DNA from: Candidatus Heimdallarchaeota archaeon LC_3
GTDB lineage: Archaea; Asgardarchaeota; Heimdallarchaeia; Hodarchaeales; LC-3
Direction: 5' to 3'
DNA length: 64,000 nt
NCBI GenBank assembly: GCA_001940645.1
Contig: MDVS01000047.1
Span: 1-64,000 of the forward strand
Below the pieces are notes generated by a model. That model was not told the origin of the DNA and did no database searches. It was given only the letters and a program-made list of their open reading frames with translations. Positions within the stretch are counted from its first letter, which is position 1, and each line of letters begins with the position of its first letter. Of the stretch, positions 26,178 through 36,131 are shown one piece after another. The position numbers were made by a program, and so were the translations under genes.

Positions 26178-27638
26178 ATGTCAGAAAAACTGGTAGATGA
26201 AACTTTAGAAGATGAACCAAAAAAGAAGAATATTATTCTCGTTTTATTGTTAGGAATCATCATAGGACTTGCTTTTACAGCTATTAACCTAGGTGTTTTC
26301 TTTGATGCGACTCTTTTAGATCCTTATCTTACTGATATTTATAAGAAACAAGGAATAACTGTTACTAGTCAAGCTCAATTTGCTTTCACAGCTTTCAAAG
26401 CAGTTAATACTATGTTTTTCTTGGTTTCTTTAATAGTTGGTGGAGTATTATCAGATCATATAAGAACCAGGTTTGGGAATCGATTACCAATCATTTTTTC
26501 AGGATTAATAATTTCAGGATTAGCTTATGGACTTGCCCCTCTTATTATTCCTTTTAGCATTAATTTACCTATTATTGGATCTATAGCTCCACTATATACA
26601 GGAATATTTGTTTATATTTTTATTGCTATAGGTTTTGCATTTATTTGGGCACCATCATATGCACTCCTTTCTGATCTATTTACTAAAGACGAAAGAGCTA
26701 CCGTTGCAATGTTATTCGCGTTTTTATCATCACTTGGTACAGCTCTTGGAATCGGACTAAGTGGATTTTCGTTTGAAGTAGTTATGTATGGTATTGGATT
26801 AGTTTTCATTATTATTGCATTTATTTTACTTTTATTCGTTCCAAAGAAGAACCCTAAGTATATCCCAGAGAGTGGAGTAGTAGAAGATATCAAAAATGCT
26901 CCTAAATATCTATATGAGTTGACTCAAGGTTCTGGTGATAATAAAGGGGATAAATCAGTTCTATTTATGTTTCTTGTGCAAATTTGTTGGGGTGTTGCAA
27001 GTTTTCTCCTTATAAATAATTTTGCAAATTTTACCACAGCATTAAATAATCCGAATAATGACCCGGAACCTCCTTTACCTCTTACATTAGGAATGGATGG
27101 TCAGGATGCATTTCTATTTTTAGGAGTTATAGGTATCTTATTAGCAGGACCAATTATTTTTATGATTGGCAAAATTGGTAAGACAAAATCAGCTATGATT
27201 GGATCACTTGTGATGGGATTTGCTACCTTTTTATTTGCTCAAGGAGCTTTTTGGAATTTTTATGGATTTATTGTTATTATTCTTCTTGCTGGGGGAGCAG
27301 TTGTATTAATTCAAACAGTAACAATAGCTTTACCAGCAGACCTTGTACCTAAGGGTAAAGAAGGCATGTTTATGGGCTTATTTGTTGTAGCATTTAACTT
27401 TTTAAATCCAGTAATTGCAGGTGCTTCTCTTTTAGTAATTGATCCTAATAACAAAATAACTGGGTTCACTAATTTATTTTTAATAATAACTATATTTGAA
27501 TTTATTGCAGTAGGATTGTTAACATTCGTTCATTATGAAGATGTTGTAGAAGAAGAATACAACAGTATGAGAAGAAACTTTTTCATAATGAAAGAAAAAA
27601 TTAACTCATATAAAGATAGAATAAGGAGAAGAAAATAG
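26178..27638 (+). CDS. MFS transporter, SLC45/glycoside-cation symporter-like
   Basis: This is a twelve-helix carrier of 486 residues. The loop between helices 2 and 3 reads GGVLSDHIRTRFGNRLPII, the MFS signature seen in SLC45 and GPH carriers. The second half has an equivalent GPIIFMIGKIGKTKSAMIG and the segment LPADLVPKGKEGMFMGL. These point to a sugar or glycoside carrier coupled to cations, with the substrate unknown. The ATG at 26178 is chosen since GGTG lies six bases upstream; an in-frame TTG is at 26154. It stands alone between an acetyltransferase and the convergent TBP gene. Confidence 0.85.
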   Translation: MSEKLVDETLEDEPKKKNIILVLLLGIIIGLAFTAINLGVFFDATLLDPYLTDIYKKQGITVTSQAQFAFTAFKAVNTMFFLVSLIVGGVLSDHIRTRFGNRLPIIFSGLIISGLAYGLAPLIIPFSINLPIIGSIAPLYTGIFVYIFIAIGFAFIWAPSYALLSDLFTKDERATVAMLFAFLSSLGTALGIGLSGFSFEVVMYGIGLVFIIIAFILLLFVPKKNPKYIPESGVVEDIKNAPKYLYELTQGSGDNKGDKSVLFMFLVQICWGVASFLLINNFANFTTALNNPNNDPEPPLPLTLGMDGQDAFLFLGVIGILLAGPIIFMIGKIGKTKSAMIGSLVMGFATFLFAQGAFWNFYGFIVIILLAGGAVVLIQTVTIALPADLVPKGKEGMFMGLFVVAFNFLNPVIAGASLLVIDPNNKITGFTNLFLIITIFEFIAVGLLTFVHYEDVVEEEYNSMRRNFFIMKEKINSYKDRIRRRK

Positions 27639-27656
27639 AATTTTTATACCAGAAGA

Positions 27657-28340
27657 TCACTCTTCATCAATTAATGCTTCAATTGAAGCTAAATCATCTT
27701 TTACATGTTTTACAGCCTGATAAACATATATTTCTTTTTTAGCACCGGTACATACAACGTTTCCTGTTTGAAAGAGTAATAAAACAGTTTTTGGCTTCTT
27801 CAGACGATAAATCAAGCCCGGAAATTGTTCTGGTTCATACATCGAATTTTCTAAAAGCAAGGCAGCTAATTCTAAATCAATTTTAAAGCCTATATTTCCT
27901 GACGCTACAATATTTTGAACAGTTATTTTTGCTGTTTTGTTTTTAGGACCTTTAGAAGTTGATGATTCTTTTAATTTTTTACGTAAAACGGATACCGCCT
28001 CTTTGATTTCCCCAGCTGATTTTGCTCCAGTAATAACCATTTTACCAGATGAGAAAACTAAAGCAGAGGTTTTAGGATCTTTTATTTTAACAACTAATCC
28101 TGGAAATTGTTCTGGAATGTATGAAACCTCTGAGGAATACATTAAAACCGTTGCTGTTTTTTCGAGATTAATTTTAAAGTACAAATCAACGGATGCAACA
28201 ACATTTTGAATAGTGACGGTAATGTTTTCATCCTTTTCTAAAATTTCTTCATCTAATTCTTCTTCTTCATTTGTAAGAACCTTAGATTCATCTGTAGTTG
28301 GAGTTATTTCAGTCGTTGTTTTTTTTGATCTTTTTGGCAT
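27657..28340 (-). CDS. tbp: TATA-box binding protein TBP
   Basis: TBP recognises archaeal promoters with TFB. Two symmetric repeats are visible, about residues 40-130 and 133-220. Each starts with the VQN-type strand (TVTIQNVVASVDL and KITVQNIVASGNIGF). Each then carries the PEQFPGLVVKIKDPKTSALVFSSGKMVITGAKS pattern, with the second copy PEQFPGLIYRLKKPKTVLLLFQTGNVVCTGAK. An acidic N-terminal extension of about 38 residues precedes the core, longer than in most archaea, and a short acidic C-terminal tail follows. GGGTGA precedes the ATG. It is the only TBP seen in this window. Confidence 0.97.
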   Translation of the reverse strand: MPKRSKKTTTEITPTTDESKVLTNEEEELDEEILEKDENITVTIQNVVASVDLYFKINLEKTATVLMYSSEVSYIPEQFPGLVVKIKDPKTSALVFSSGKMVITGAKSAGEIKEAVSVLRKKLKESSTSKGPKNKTAKITVQNIVASGNIGFKIDLELAALLLENSMYEPEQFPGLIYRLKKPKTVLLLFQTGNVVCTGAKKEIYVYQAVKHVKDDLASIEALIDEE

Positions 28341-28887
28341 TTATTCACCCTTTGTGAGAATTTCTTTGAAGATTTTTGGACTAATTTTGTTTGTTATTGA
28401 AATAAATTATTTGTTTACTCCGAAATGTGATTTTTATTACATTAAAATATCTCATATGGTATATTTATGATAAAAAACTATGTTTAAGGTAAAAATTACT
28501 TCGGATAAATAATTTTATTGGAAGTTTGAAATCTTTGTAATATTTGTCTAATTTATATTTCAAATATAAAGCATTTTAAAGTATTTATAAAGACTCACGC
28601 AAAAAAACAAAATTAAAACAATTTTTCAGATTTAAAACCGACTTAATAGAAAAATTCAATAAAAAATATAAATCAACCAATATTTACTGAATTATTATGG
28701 AATTAATTAATAGATCAAAAAAAAGGGTAAAACCTCTGTTTAATAATTTTTTACTTATTCTTATGTTTCTTATAAAAACATAATTATTCCATAATTTTTG
28801 CGATATTGATAAATCAAATTTTTTAACAACAATTAAGGAATTTAAAAATCATCTAGGATTTGTTAAAAAAAAACGTGAATAAAATCG
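28341..28887. other. 547-base divergent intergenic region between tbp and an AsnC-like regulator
   Basis: There is no supportable gene. The region contains several TATA-like strings and a 10-base inverted repeat, ATTATGGAAT at 28694-28703 and ATTCCATAAT at 28786-28795. The arms are far apart for a hairpin, but could be sites for a dimeric regulator. A TTTATAAAG near 28583 could start a short RNA; nothing in the following sequence looks structured. Confidence 0.4.
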
Positions 28888-30000
28888 ATGCAAATGAAAT
28901 TAACAGAAACTTTCGACTCGACTGATTTAGAACTGATTATTTTATTACAAGAAAAACCAATTGCAAATTATTCTTTAATTGGAAAATTATTAGGTTTAAG
29001 CTCACCAACGGTTAAAAGAAGGATTGATGGTTTATATTCAAAGGTAATTAATCGAATTGTAGCAATTCCAAAATATTCAAGATTAAACCTTGTACCTTCA
29101 TCCATTTTTTTAGAAGTGAATTATACCAACTTCGATAAAATAGAAAAGATTATTGATTTGCACCCATACTTATATTTTAGAGTTAGAACTTATGGTAAAA
29201 TAAACGGAATACATGCTACATTTCGATTACCACAAGAAGGAGCAAATTACTTAAAATCATTTGTTAAAGAGCTGATAAATAAAAATATTGCTAAAAACTA
29301 CTTATTTTTCGAACATTATAGTGATTATACAATAAGAGGTACACCACGCTTTTCTGCTTATACATCTAAATCAGGATCTTGGGAGTTTTCTTGGCAAAAA
29401 TGGATTAGTACTCCGAAAGACAAAGTCTCACGTAAAGATCCAATTGACGATAATATTGAACCTCCCAAACAAAAAGAAAAAAATATTGAATTTAGCGATT
29501 TAGAAATACTGTCACTATTATCTGCTGATTCCAGACAAAAAAATGTTAACATTCTTAACAAATTAACTGAAAAATTATCACCTCAAAGATTGTCTGATAA
29601 ATTACAAGAAATCAAACAAAAATATATCTCTACGTACCGTGTTTATTTGAATTGGGGTGTTTTTGATTTTACAGAAGTCATTTTTAATGTAAAAACGGAT
29701 TCAGATTTTTTCAAACAATTATTATCGACTTATCCTCCTCCATTTCAAACAACTTTTAGAGATTACGTAGATACGAATGGAAGAAAAGGATTCTTGTTGT
29801 ATTTGTCTTGCCCTCCATCCCATCTTATTGATGCATTTGAATCATTAATGAAAATTAGTAACGACGTTGAACTTTATTTAATGAATAGAAAACAACAATA
29901 TAGAGCACCCTTAAATATAAAAGCATTTGACAAGAAAAAAATGGATTGGATTGTTTCAGAAGATTATTTAGTTTTAAACCTGTTTGAAAATAAAATTTAG
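28888..30000 (+). CDS. AsnC/Lrp-like double-HTH transcriptional regulator
   Basis: The protein has 370 residues. The N-terminus (about 10-60, FDSTDLELIILLQEKPIANYSLIGKLLGLSSPTVKRRI) matches an AsnC/Lrp helix-turn-helix. A region of about 90 residues follows that could be a ligand-binding alpha/beta domain. A second, weaker HTH lies at about 200-250 (FSDLEILSLLSADSRQKNVNILNKL) and is again followed by an alpha/beta segment. Two such units in tandem are twice the usual Lrp length. It is divergent from tbp and stands alone. The DNA target and ligand are unknown. Confidence 0.7.
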   Translation: MQMKLTETFDSTDLELIILLQEKPIANYSLIGKLLGLSSPTVKRRIDGLYSKVINRIVAIPKYSRLNLVPSSIFLEVNYTNFDKIEKIIDLHPYLYFRVRTYGKINGIHATFRLPQEGANYLKSFVKELINKNIAKNYLFFEHYSDYTIRGTPRFSAYTSKSGSWEFSWQKWISTPKDKVSRKDPIDDNIEPPKQKEKNIEFSDLEILSLLSADSRQKNVNILNKLTEKLSPQRLSDKLQEIKQKYISTYRVYLNWGVFDFTEVIFNVKTDSDFFKQLLSTYPPPFQTTFRDYVDTNGRKGFLLYLSCPPSHLIDAFESLMKISNDVELYLMNRKQQYRAPLNIKAFDKKKMDWIVSEDYLVLNLFENKI

Positions 30001-30179
30001 AATTATGTGGATGTATTTTTTATTTTAAATTAAGAAAATTCAAAAAAATTTGTTATCGTTAAATTAACATTACCGATTAAAACTAGAAAAAATATCTAAA
30101 ATTCCTATAAAAAATAAAATAATCATCAATAAAATCATTTTAGATCAGCTTATTCAATTAATTTTGAGGAAACTTTTAA

Positions 30180-31748
30180 ATGTCTGAGGAATCGATAAAT
30201 ACTATAATAAAAAGTTTACATCCGATTGAACGTGATTGTTTACAGGTGTTTCAGCAAAAAAAATTAGAAACTCTAACAGCATATGAAATTGATGAATTTT
30301 CTGAAACTCTTGATCTAAACAAAGCTAACAGAGGAATTGATTGGCTTAAAAAAAAGGATGTTCTCGAAGTAAATTCGACGTCAAATGAGTTCTATTTTTT
30401 GACAAAACAAGGAGAAACAGCATTATCCAAAGGGTTTCCAGAAAAAAAATTATTGAAATGGTTATTAGATAACAATAAACCAATAAAAATTCAAGATTTG
30501 AGCAAAAAATCAAAATTAGAAGAAAAAGAACAAAAAGCTGCATTTGGAATTTTGAAGAAAAACAGATTCATTGACATTGACAAAGGAATAGTTAAATTAA
30601 CAACTTCAGGAATAAAAGAATCAAAAAACATCATTAAAACCAAACTAGAAAAAATATTAGAGGAGATTTTAGAAAAGAAAGAAAATTTTCTAGTAAACAG
30701 TGATAATAAAATTGAGGTTGATTTATTAAAAAAAAGAGGGTTAATTGAACGTAGTACTTCAACTTTAGTTTCAGCTAGTCTAACAAAGTTTGGAAAAAAG
30801 TTAATTGAAAATTTTTCGACCATAAAAGAAAAGTATATCGATCAATTAACAACAGAAATAATAAAATCTGGAAAATGGAAAGATGTCATATTAAGGCCTT
30901 ACAAAGTTGAAATTCCTGTCCCTCCTTATTTACCTGGGAAAAGACATTTTTATTGGCAAACTATCGATTACGTTAGACAAGTATGGCTTTCTCTTGGATT
31001 TCAAGAAATGGAGGGCACCATCGTTCAAACTTCCTTTTGGAATTTTGATACACTATTCGTACCTCAAGATCACACAGCTAGAGAAGAGCAGGATACATTT
31101 TTCATAAAACACCCTAAAAAAGGAAGAGTAGATAATGAAATTTTCGACGAGGTAGCTCAAACACATTTGAATGGGGGAAATACCGGATCGAATGGATGGG
31201 GTGGTGAATTCAAAAAAGAAATTTCGGAAAGATTAGTTCTAAGAACTCATACAACATGCTTAAGTGCTAAAACTATAAAAACTTTAAGAGAAAAAGGATA
31301 TCCAGCTAAATATTTTGCTGTTGGTAGATGTTTTAGAAATGAGAAAATCGATTGGAAACACCTAGCTGAATTTGATCAAGTTGAAGGAATAGTTGTAGAT
31401 CCTTCAGTTACATTTCAGGACCTTTTAGGTTATTTAAATGCGTTTTATAAAGCATTAGGATATAAAGGAACAAGATTTAGACCTGGTTATTATCCCTACA
31501 CAGAGCCTTCAGTTGGAATTGAAGTTCTCCACCCATTAAAAAACGAATGGATTGAAATGGGAGGATCTGGTGTTTTTCGACCTGAAGTAGTTATTCCTAT
31601 TCTAGGTGAGGACATTCCAGTCCTAGCTTGGGGTCCAGGAATAGGACGAATGGTTTCAGAAAGGTACTCTGAATTCTTAGTTGATATTAGAAGTCAATAT
31701 GAAAATAACCTTGATCATCTAAAAGATGCACCAATATGGTTACGATAG
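30180..31748 (+). CDS. pheS: phenylalanyl-tRNA synthetase alpha subunit
   Basis: This is the catalytic subunit of the (alpha-beta)2 enzyme that charges tRNA-Phe. At 522 residues it is of the archaeal/eukaryotic type, with N-terminal winged-helix repeats (about 10-210) before the class II core. Motif 2 is RCFRNEKIDWKHLAEFDQVEG near 385. Motif 3 is GPGIGRMVSERY near 486. The phenylalanine-site segment HPLKNEWIEMGGSGVFRPE is present. GAGGA lies nine bases before the ATG. pheT follows after 20 bases. Confidence 0.97.
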   Translation: MSEESINTIIKSLHPIERDCLQVFQQKKLETLTAYEIDEFSETLDLNKANRGIDWLKKKDVLEVNSTSNEFYFLTKQGETALSKGFPEKKLLKWLLDNNKPIKIQDLSKKSKLEEKEQKAAFGILKKNRFIDIDKGIVKLTTSGIKESKNIIKTKLEKILEEILEKKENFLVNSDNKIEVDLLKKRGLIERSTSTLVSASLTKFGKKLIENFSTIKEKYIDQLTTEIIKSGKWKDVILRPYKVEIPVPPYLPGKRHFYWQTIDYVRQVWLSLGFQEMEGTIVQTSFWNFDTLFVPQDHTAREEQDTFFIKHPKKGRVDNEIFDEVAQTHLNGGNTGSNGWGGEFKKEISERLVLRTHTTCLSAKTIKTLREKGYPAKYFAVGRCFRNEKIDWKHLAEFDQVEGIVVDPSVTFQDLLGYLNAFYKALGYKGTRFRPGYYPYTEPSVGIEVLHPLKNEWIEMGGSGVFRPEVVIPILGEDIPVLAWGPGIGRMVSERYSEFLVDIRSQYENNLDHLKDAPIWLR

Positions 31749-31768
31749 GAAGATAAAAAATTATATAG

Positions 31769-33505
31769 ATGAATATTATGCCTACATATCAATTTTCCTT
31801 GGAAGATTTTAACAGATTAATTCCTGGAAAACCAGTAACACTTGATGAAATTAAAGAGGAATTCCCCTATTTCGGTGTTCCTTTTGAAGGGATATCAGAT
31901 GAAGGAAACGTTAGTATTGAAGTTTTTGCTAATAGACCAGATAATTTGTCAGTTGAAGGACTCGCACGTTCTTATGCTGGTTTTTCCGAAAGAAAATTAG
32001 GTCTACCAGAGTATAAAGTTGAAGAAACAGAGCCCTTTAATGTTTTCATCTCAGAAAACATGAAAAAATATCGCCCTTATTTAGCAATGGCGAAAGTAAC
32101 TGGTCTTCAACTAGATGAAGAAACAGTCAAAGCAATTTTTACATTTCAAGAAAAACTACATATTACTCACTGCCGTAATAGAAGAAAAACTTCAATCGGT
32201 CTTTATGATATAAATGCTGGTAAATTGGAAGCACCTATTTCATTGCGTATGGCAAAAATGGATGAATTGAGATTTATTCCACTTGAAGAAGAAGAAGAAA
32301 TGACTATAGGTGAAATGTTTGAAAGATCTCCTAAAGGTAGAGAATATGCTTATTTAGTTCCTAAAGATCAAGCTCCAGTATTAATTGATAAAAAAAATCA
32401 AATTCTATCCGTAGTTCCAATCCTAAACGGAAACAATTCACGATTAACAAAGGATACAAAAAACATTTTTGTTGATTGTACAGGAACCGACTGGGATACA
32501 ATGATCAGTGCTTTTAATATGATTTTGACTTCCCTTGCTGAAAGGGGTGGAAAAATTCATCCAGCAATTCTTCATTATGAATATGAAACTCCACGGGGAA
32601 CTATTGTGAAATTACCCAATTTTACCCCCAAAAAATACCTCTTAGACCCCAATTTTGTCGTTAAAAAATTAGGAAGGGATATTTCAGTTGCTGAACAAAT
32701 TAAAAACTTAGAAAAAATGCGATTAGGAGCAAAATTGAAGTCCAAAGGTAAAGGTAATAAAATCATTGAAGTTTCAGTACCTGCATATCGAACAGACATA
32801 TTGCATCAAATTGATTTTGTGGAAGAAATCGCGATAGCTTATAACTATAAGAATTTTACTCCAACTATTCCTAAAGTAGTAACCACTGGGAAAGAAAGTC
32901 CGTGGCAGATATTAAAAAGAAAAATGGCATATTTATATACGGGTGTAGGTGCATATGAATGTATGACATACATGCTCACATCAGAAGACAAAGAATTTGT
33001 AAAAATGGGTTTATCTATTCCCCAAAAGGATATAGTCAAAATTTCTAACCCAATAACAACTTTAACAACAATTTGCAGACACTGGTTAACACCCAGTTTA
33101 ATAGAAACTTTGAAAAGAAATAAAAAATTCCCTTACCCTCAAAAATTCTTTGAAATGGGAAAAGTTACTTATATAGATAAATCATCTGAAACTGGAACAG
33201 AAGATGTTTGGAAGTTTTGTTTCGTTGAATCTTCAAATGAAGTGAATCTAAACAACGGAAAATCAGCTCTCGCAACCATGGAATTCAATTTAGGTTTCAG
33301 ATTCGAATTAAAACCAACTAGGAAACCATACCTTATTCAAGGTCGATCTGCAGACATATATTTTGATAAGGAAAATATTGGATATATAGGAGAAATTCAT
33401 CCTCAAATTCTTAATAATTGGGCATTAGATTTACCTGTTGTTTCGTTTGAGATAAATATGAATAAGATTATGATATTTATAAAAAAAACAATTGGGGATA
33501 TATAA
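31769..33505 (+). CDS. pheT: phenylalanyl-tRNA synthetase beta subunit
   Basis: This is the structural and editing subunit of PheRS. The 578-residue protein has the B3/B4 region near 95-280 and a B5 domain near 290-350. The linker PAYRTDILHQIDFVEEIAIAYNYKNF and a catalytic-like C-terminal domain follow. The length and lack of an N-terminal tRNA-binding EMAP domain are typical of archaea. It lies directly after pheS in a two-gene operon. Confidence 0.96.
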   Translation: MNIMPTYQFSLEDFNRLIPGKPVTLDEIKEEFPYFGVPFEGISDEGNVSIEVFANRPDNLSVEGLARSYAGFSERKLGLPEYKVEETEPFNVFISENMKKYRPYLAMAKVTGLQLDEETVKAIFTFQEKLHITHCRNRRKTSIGLYDINAGKLEAPISLRMAKMDELRFIPLEEEEEMTIGEMFERSPKGREYAYLVPKDQAPVLIDKKNQILSVVPILNGNNSRLTKDTKNIFVDCTGTDWDTMISAFNMILTSLAERGGKIHPAILHYEYETPRGTIVKLPNFTPKKYLLDPNFVVKKLGRDISVAEQIKNLEKMRLGAKLKSKGKGNKIIEVSVPAYRTDILHQIDFVEEIAIAYNYKNFTPTIPKVVTTGKESPWQILKRKMAYLYTGVGAYECMTYMLTSEDKEFVKMGLSIPQKDIVKISNPITTLTTICRHWLTPSLIETLKRNKKFPYPQKFFEMGKVTYIDKSSETGTEDVWKFCFVESSNEVNLNNGKSALATMEFNLGFRFELKPTRKPYLIQGRSADIYFDKENIGYIGEIHPQILNNWALDLPVVSFEINMNKIMIFIKKTIGDI

Positions 33506-33625
33506 AGCTTTTAGAAACCATTTTAGAGCAAAACTATTTTGAGATTCTAATTTAAAATTTAAAACCTTTAATTTCTTCCACAGTAAACTTATAATTTATA
33601 AAACAAATTTAATCGATATTTTCCT

Positions 33626-35395
33626 ATGGAGCAAGGAACTGATTACTTTTTTCGACTCCCATTTATTCTTTATCCTGAAAAAATTCCAAAAAATAGATTT
33701 GATGCTGTAGAAAAAGCCTCTATTGCTTTATATGTATATGATGAGATTAAAAAGAGTTCGTTTTTTAAGAAAGGAGAAAAATTAAGATTAATAAAAAAAA
33801 TTTATCTACCTTTTATTCTTTATAGAAATGGAAATCGTGGACTTGTATTTTCCAATCTAATTGATTTTAAAAATATTGGATTTCATAATTTTCCTGCAAA
33901 TATCCCAGTATTACCTGAAGAACTCAATTCTAACTCATTTGATGAATTTGTTGAATCTTTGAATGAAATTTATTTAAAACTAGATAGTTTGGAAGTAAAG
34001 ACCGAATTCCTAGAAAATTATCCATCGATAAAAATGATTTTAGATTTAGAATATCTTCTACATTATCCAGGAATGAACCAAGCATTAATTACTGATCACA
34101 GTGTTTTTAGCTTAGAGAAACAACCTAACTTGATTGAAATAAGAGAAACAATTAGAAAATATAAGAAAATGAACTCATTTTTATTATCATTAAAAAATTA
34201 TTTCTATGAATATCCAATAAAGAAAATAGATCAATCAGAAAGCAAAGTTATTTTATTTTTAGAGAAAACGAAAAAAGATGTTTATCAAGAATATGAAATC
34301 TTAGAATATGACTTAAGAAAAGATGTGAAAAAGAAAATAGAAAAATTGGAATTAAAAAAAACTCAAGAAATAGAAAAAATTACTAATAAATTCAATTCTA
34401 GACAAGTATTAATTTTGGAATCAATAGCACCCAAATTAAATAAAAGTATGGAATCATTAAAATCGATAAAATTTGAAGAATACAAAAAAGAAATCTTCCA
34501 CTCCCCAGATGAATATATTACTAATATTAATGAAAATCATGATCAACACCAAAATATGTGGAAAAAACATGAAGACCACTTTCAAGAAGTCATAAGGTTA
34601 TATAACACCACAGTTGAGGAAGAAAAAAAAGAATTATATGAACTCAGCAAAAAAATTGATACTGAAATATTAAACGAAAATAAAAAAATAATAGAAAAAG
34701 AAAAAGAAAGAGATAATAAAATATCTGAACTTGAAGTTCAAGAAACAAATCTAGACAATCAAGTAAAGAATATTAAAACTGTTTTTCAATCAAAATTAAT
34801 AGAAATTGATCTGATTCTTCAAAAAATAAAATCTATGACCATTAATATATCAGATCATCCAATGAAAGAAAGCTTTCAAGATCAAAAGCATAATATACTT
34901 GGTTTACCATTTTATATTGTTCATATTGAAGGATTAGAAAAACCGATAACACATAGATTTATTGTTATTCCTCCTGTAACCTTTCCTGAAAAACTGATAA
35001 CATTTACTAAAGATTTTCAGATATATGGAAGTAACCCTGATCTTACTACACGATATTCAACAATAACTACTGGAAATATAGCGTTTAATAATGTTTCAGA
35101 TCAATTCAACAATATAGCACATCAATTACTTACCAATATTACTTTTCATGCTAAAACTAGTTATAATCCCTCATCAGAATTGGTTTTAACAAAAGAAGAG
35201 ATAAATAAATTACTAACCGATAACAATTTATTGCTAGATCCCTTATTTGAAACTGGTGTATACAATGGACTTGACTGGTTGGACACACAAAGAAATATAT
35301 TGAGGAGAAAAATTGGAGACAAAACAAGAAATGTGATTATTCACTTTTTCGATGAGCTTAACAATTTAATCCTTAAACATAAAAGCAAGAAATAA
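33626..35395 (+). CDS. large coiled-coil protein of unknown function
   Basis: I do not recognise the family. The 589-residue protein has a globular N-terminal part (about 1-200), a charged coiled coil at about 210-415 (repeats such as EIEKITNKF and IIEKEKERDNKISELE), and a C-terminal globular domain of about 160 residues (GLPFYIVHIEGLEKPITHRFIVIPP). No membrane segment is evident. It is followed after about 40 bases by a HAD phosphatase and a MoxR ATPase and may belong to the same transcription unit. Confidence 0.65.
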   Translation: MEQGTDYFFRLPFILYPEKIPKNRFDAVEKASIALYVYDEIKKSSFFKKGEKLRLIKKIYLPFILYRNGNRGLVFSNLIDFKNIGFHNFPANIPVLPEELNSNSFDEFVESLNEIYLKLDSLEVKTEFLENYPSIKMILDLEYLLHYPGMNQALITDHSVFSLEKQPNLIEIRETIRKYKKMNSFLLSLKNYFYEYPIKKIDQSESKVILFLEKTKKDVYQEYEILEYDLRKDVKKKIEKLELKKTQEIEKITNKFNSRQVLILESIAPKLNKSMESLKSIKFEEYKKEIFHSPDEYITNINENHDQHQNMWKKHEDHFQEVIRLYNTTVEEEKKELYELSKKIDTEILNENKKIIEKEKERDNKISELEVQETNLDNQVKNIKTVFQSKLIEIDLILQKIKSMTINISDHPMKESFQDQKHNILGLPFYIVHIEGLEKPITHRFIVIPPVTFPEKLITFTKDFQIYGSNPDLTTRYSTITTGNIAFNNVSDQFNNIAHQLLTNITFHAKTSYNPSSELVLTKEEINKLLTDNNLLLDPLFETGVYNGLDWLDTQRNILRRKIGDKTRNVIIHFFDELNNLILKHKSKK

Positions 35396-35435
35396 ATTAT
35401 GAATTTATAAAAAAAAAAAAAATATTTTGAAATTT

Positions 35436-36128
35436 ATGGCTCTTTTATCAAAATCTACCTATTTGTTAGTTTTTGATCTAGACGGTACATTAACAACTTA
35501 TCATTCGTCTTGGCAGTTCGTTTTGGAAAAAACTAATAACTGGGAACCTAACGGAAGAATCAACCTTGAAAAATTCCTAAAAAATGAATTAAAAGGAAAT
35601 AATAAGGAAAAAAAGTACTTAGAATTCTGTAGATTAGATGCAAATCTTCTAAAAGGGCTTGAATATAATAAATTTCTAAATATTCTTAATGAAATCCACT
35701 TTCAAGATAATATACAAGAATTTGTAGAAAATTTAAGAAAATTAATTAATTTCAAATCAGTAGTAATTTCTTCTGGTTTTTCTGAATTAGCTATTAAAGC
35801 AAAAAAGCTATTTAGTTTTGATCAGGCTGTAGCAAACGAATTAGGAAAAGAAAATGGCTTTTTAAATGGTACTATGAAAATTAGTGTTTCTTGGATGGGA
35901 AAGAGGGATATGCTAAGGAATTTTAAAAAGAAATATAATATTGGCACAGAACAAGTAATATCTTTTGGGGATACAACTGCTGATATTGAATTATTCAAAG
36001 AATCTGGACTAAATTTTGCATGTTTCAATGCAAATAAGGATTTAATAGAAGTTGCAGATCATCACGTAACTAATTTTTTAGAAGTTCCTAATTTAATAAA
36101 AGATTATATCAAAAAGAAGAGTGGTTAA
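35436..36128 (+). CDS. HAD superfamily phosphatase, subclass IB (SerB-like)
   Basis: This is a soluble phosphohydrolase of about 230 residues. All HAD motifs are visible: motif I DLDGT, with the nucleophilic and acid/base Asp; motif II SSGF; the motif III Lys in KRDML; and motif IV GDTTADIELF. The helical cap inserted after motif I is of the C1 class, as in phosphoserine phosphatase. The substrate is not certain. The ATG at 35436 is used; a TTG nine bases earlier is possible. The stop is three bases from the MoxR ATG, so the two are likely translated together. Confidence 0.85.
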   Translation: MALLSKSTYLLVFDLDGTLTTYHSSWQFVLEKTNNWEPNGRINLEKFLKNELKGNNKEKKYLEFCRLDANLLKGLEYNKFLNILNEIHFQDNIQEFVENLRKLINFKSVVISSGFSELAIKAKKLFSFDQAVANELGKENGFLNGTMKISVSWMGKRDMLRNFKKKYNIGTEQVISFGDTTADIELFKESGLNFACFNANKDLIEVADHHVTNFLEVPNLIKDYIKKKSG

Positions 36129-36131
36129 TTT

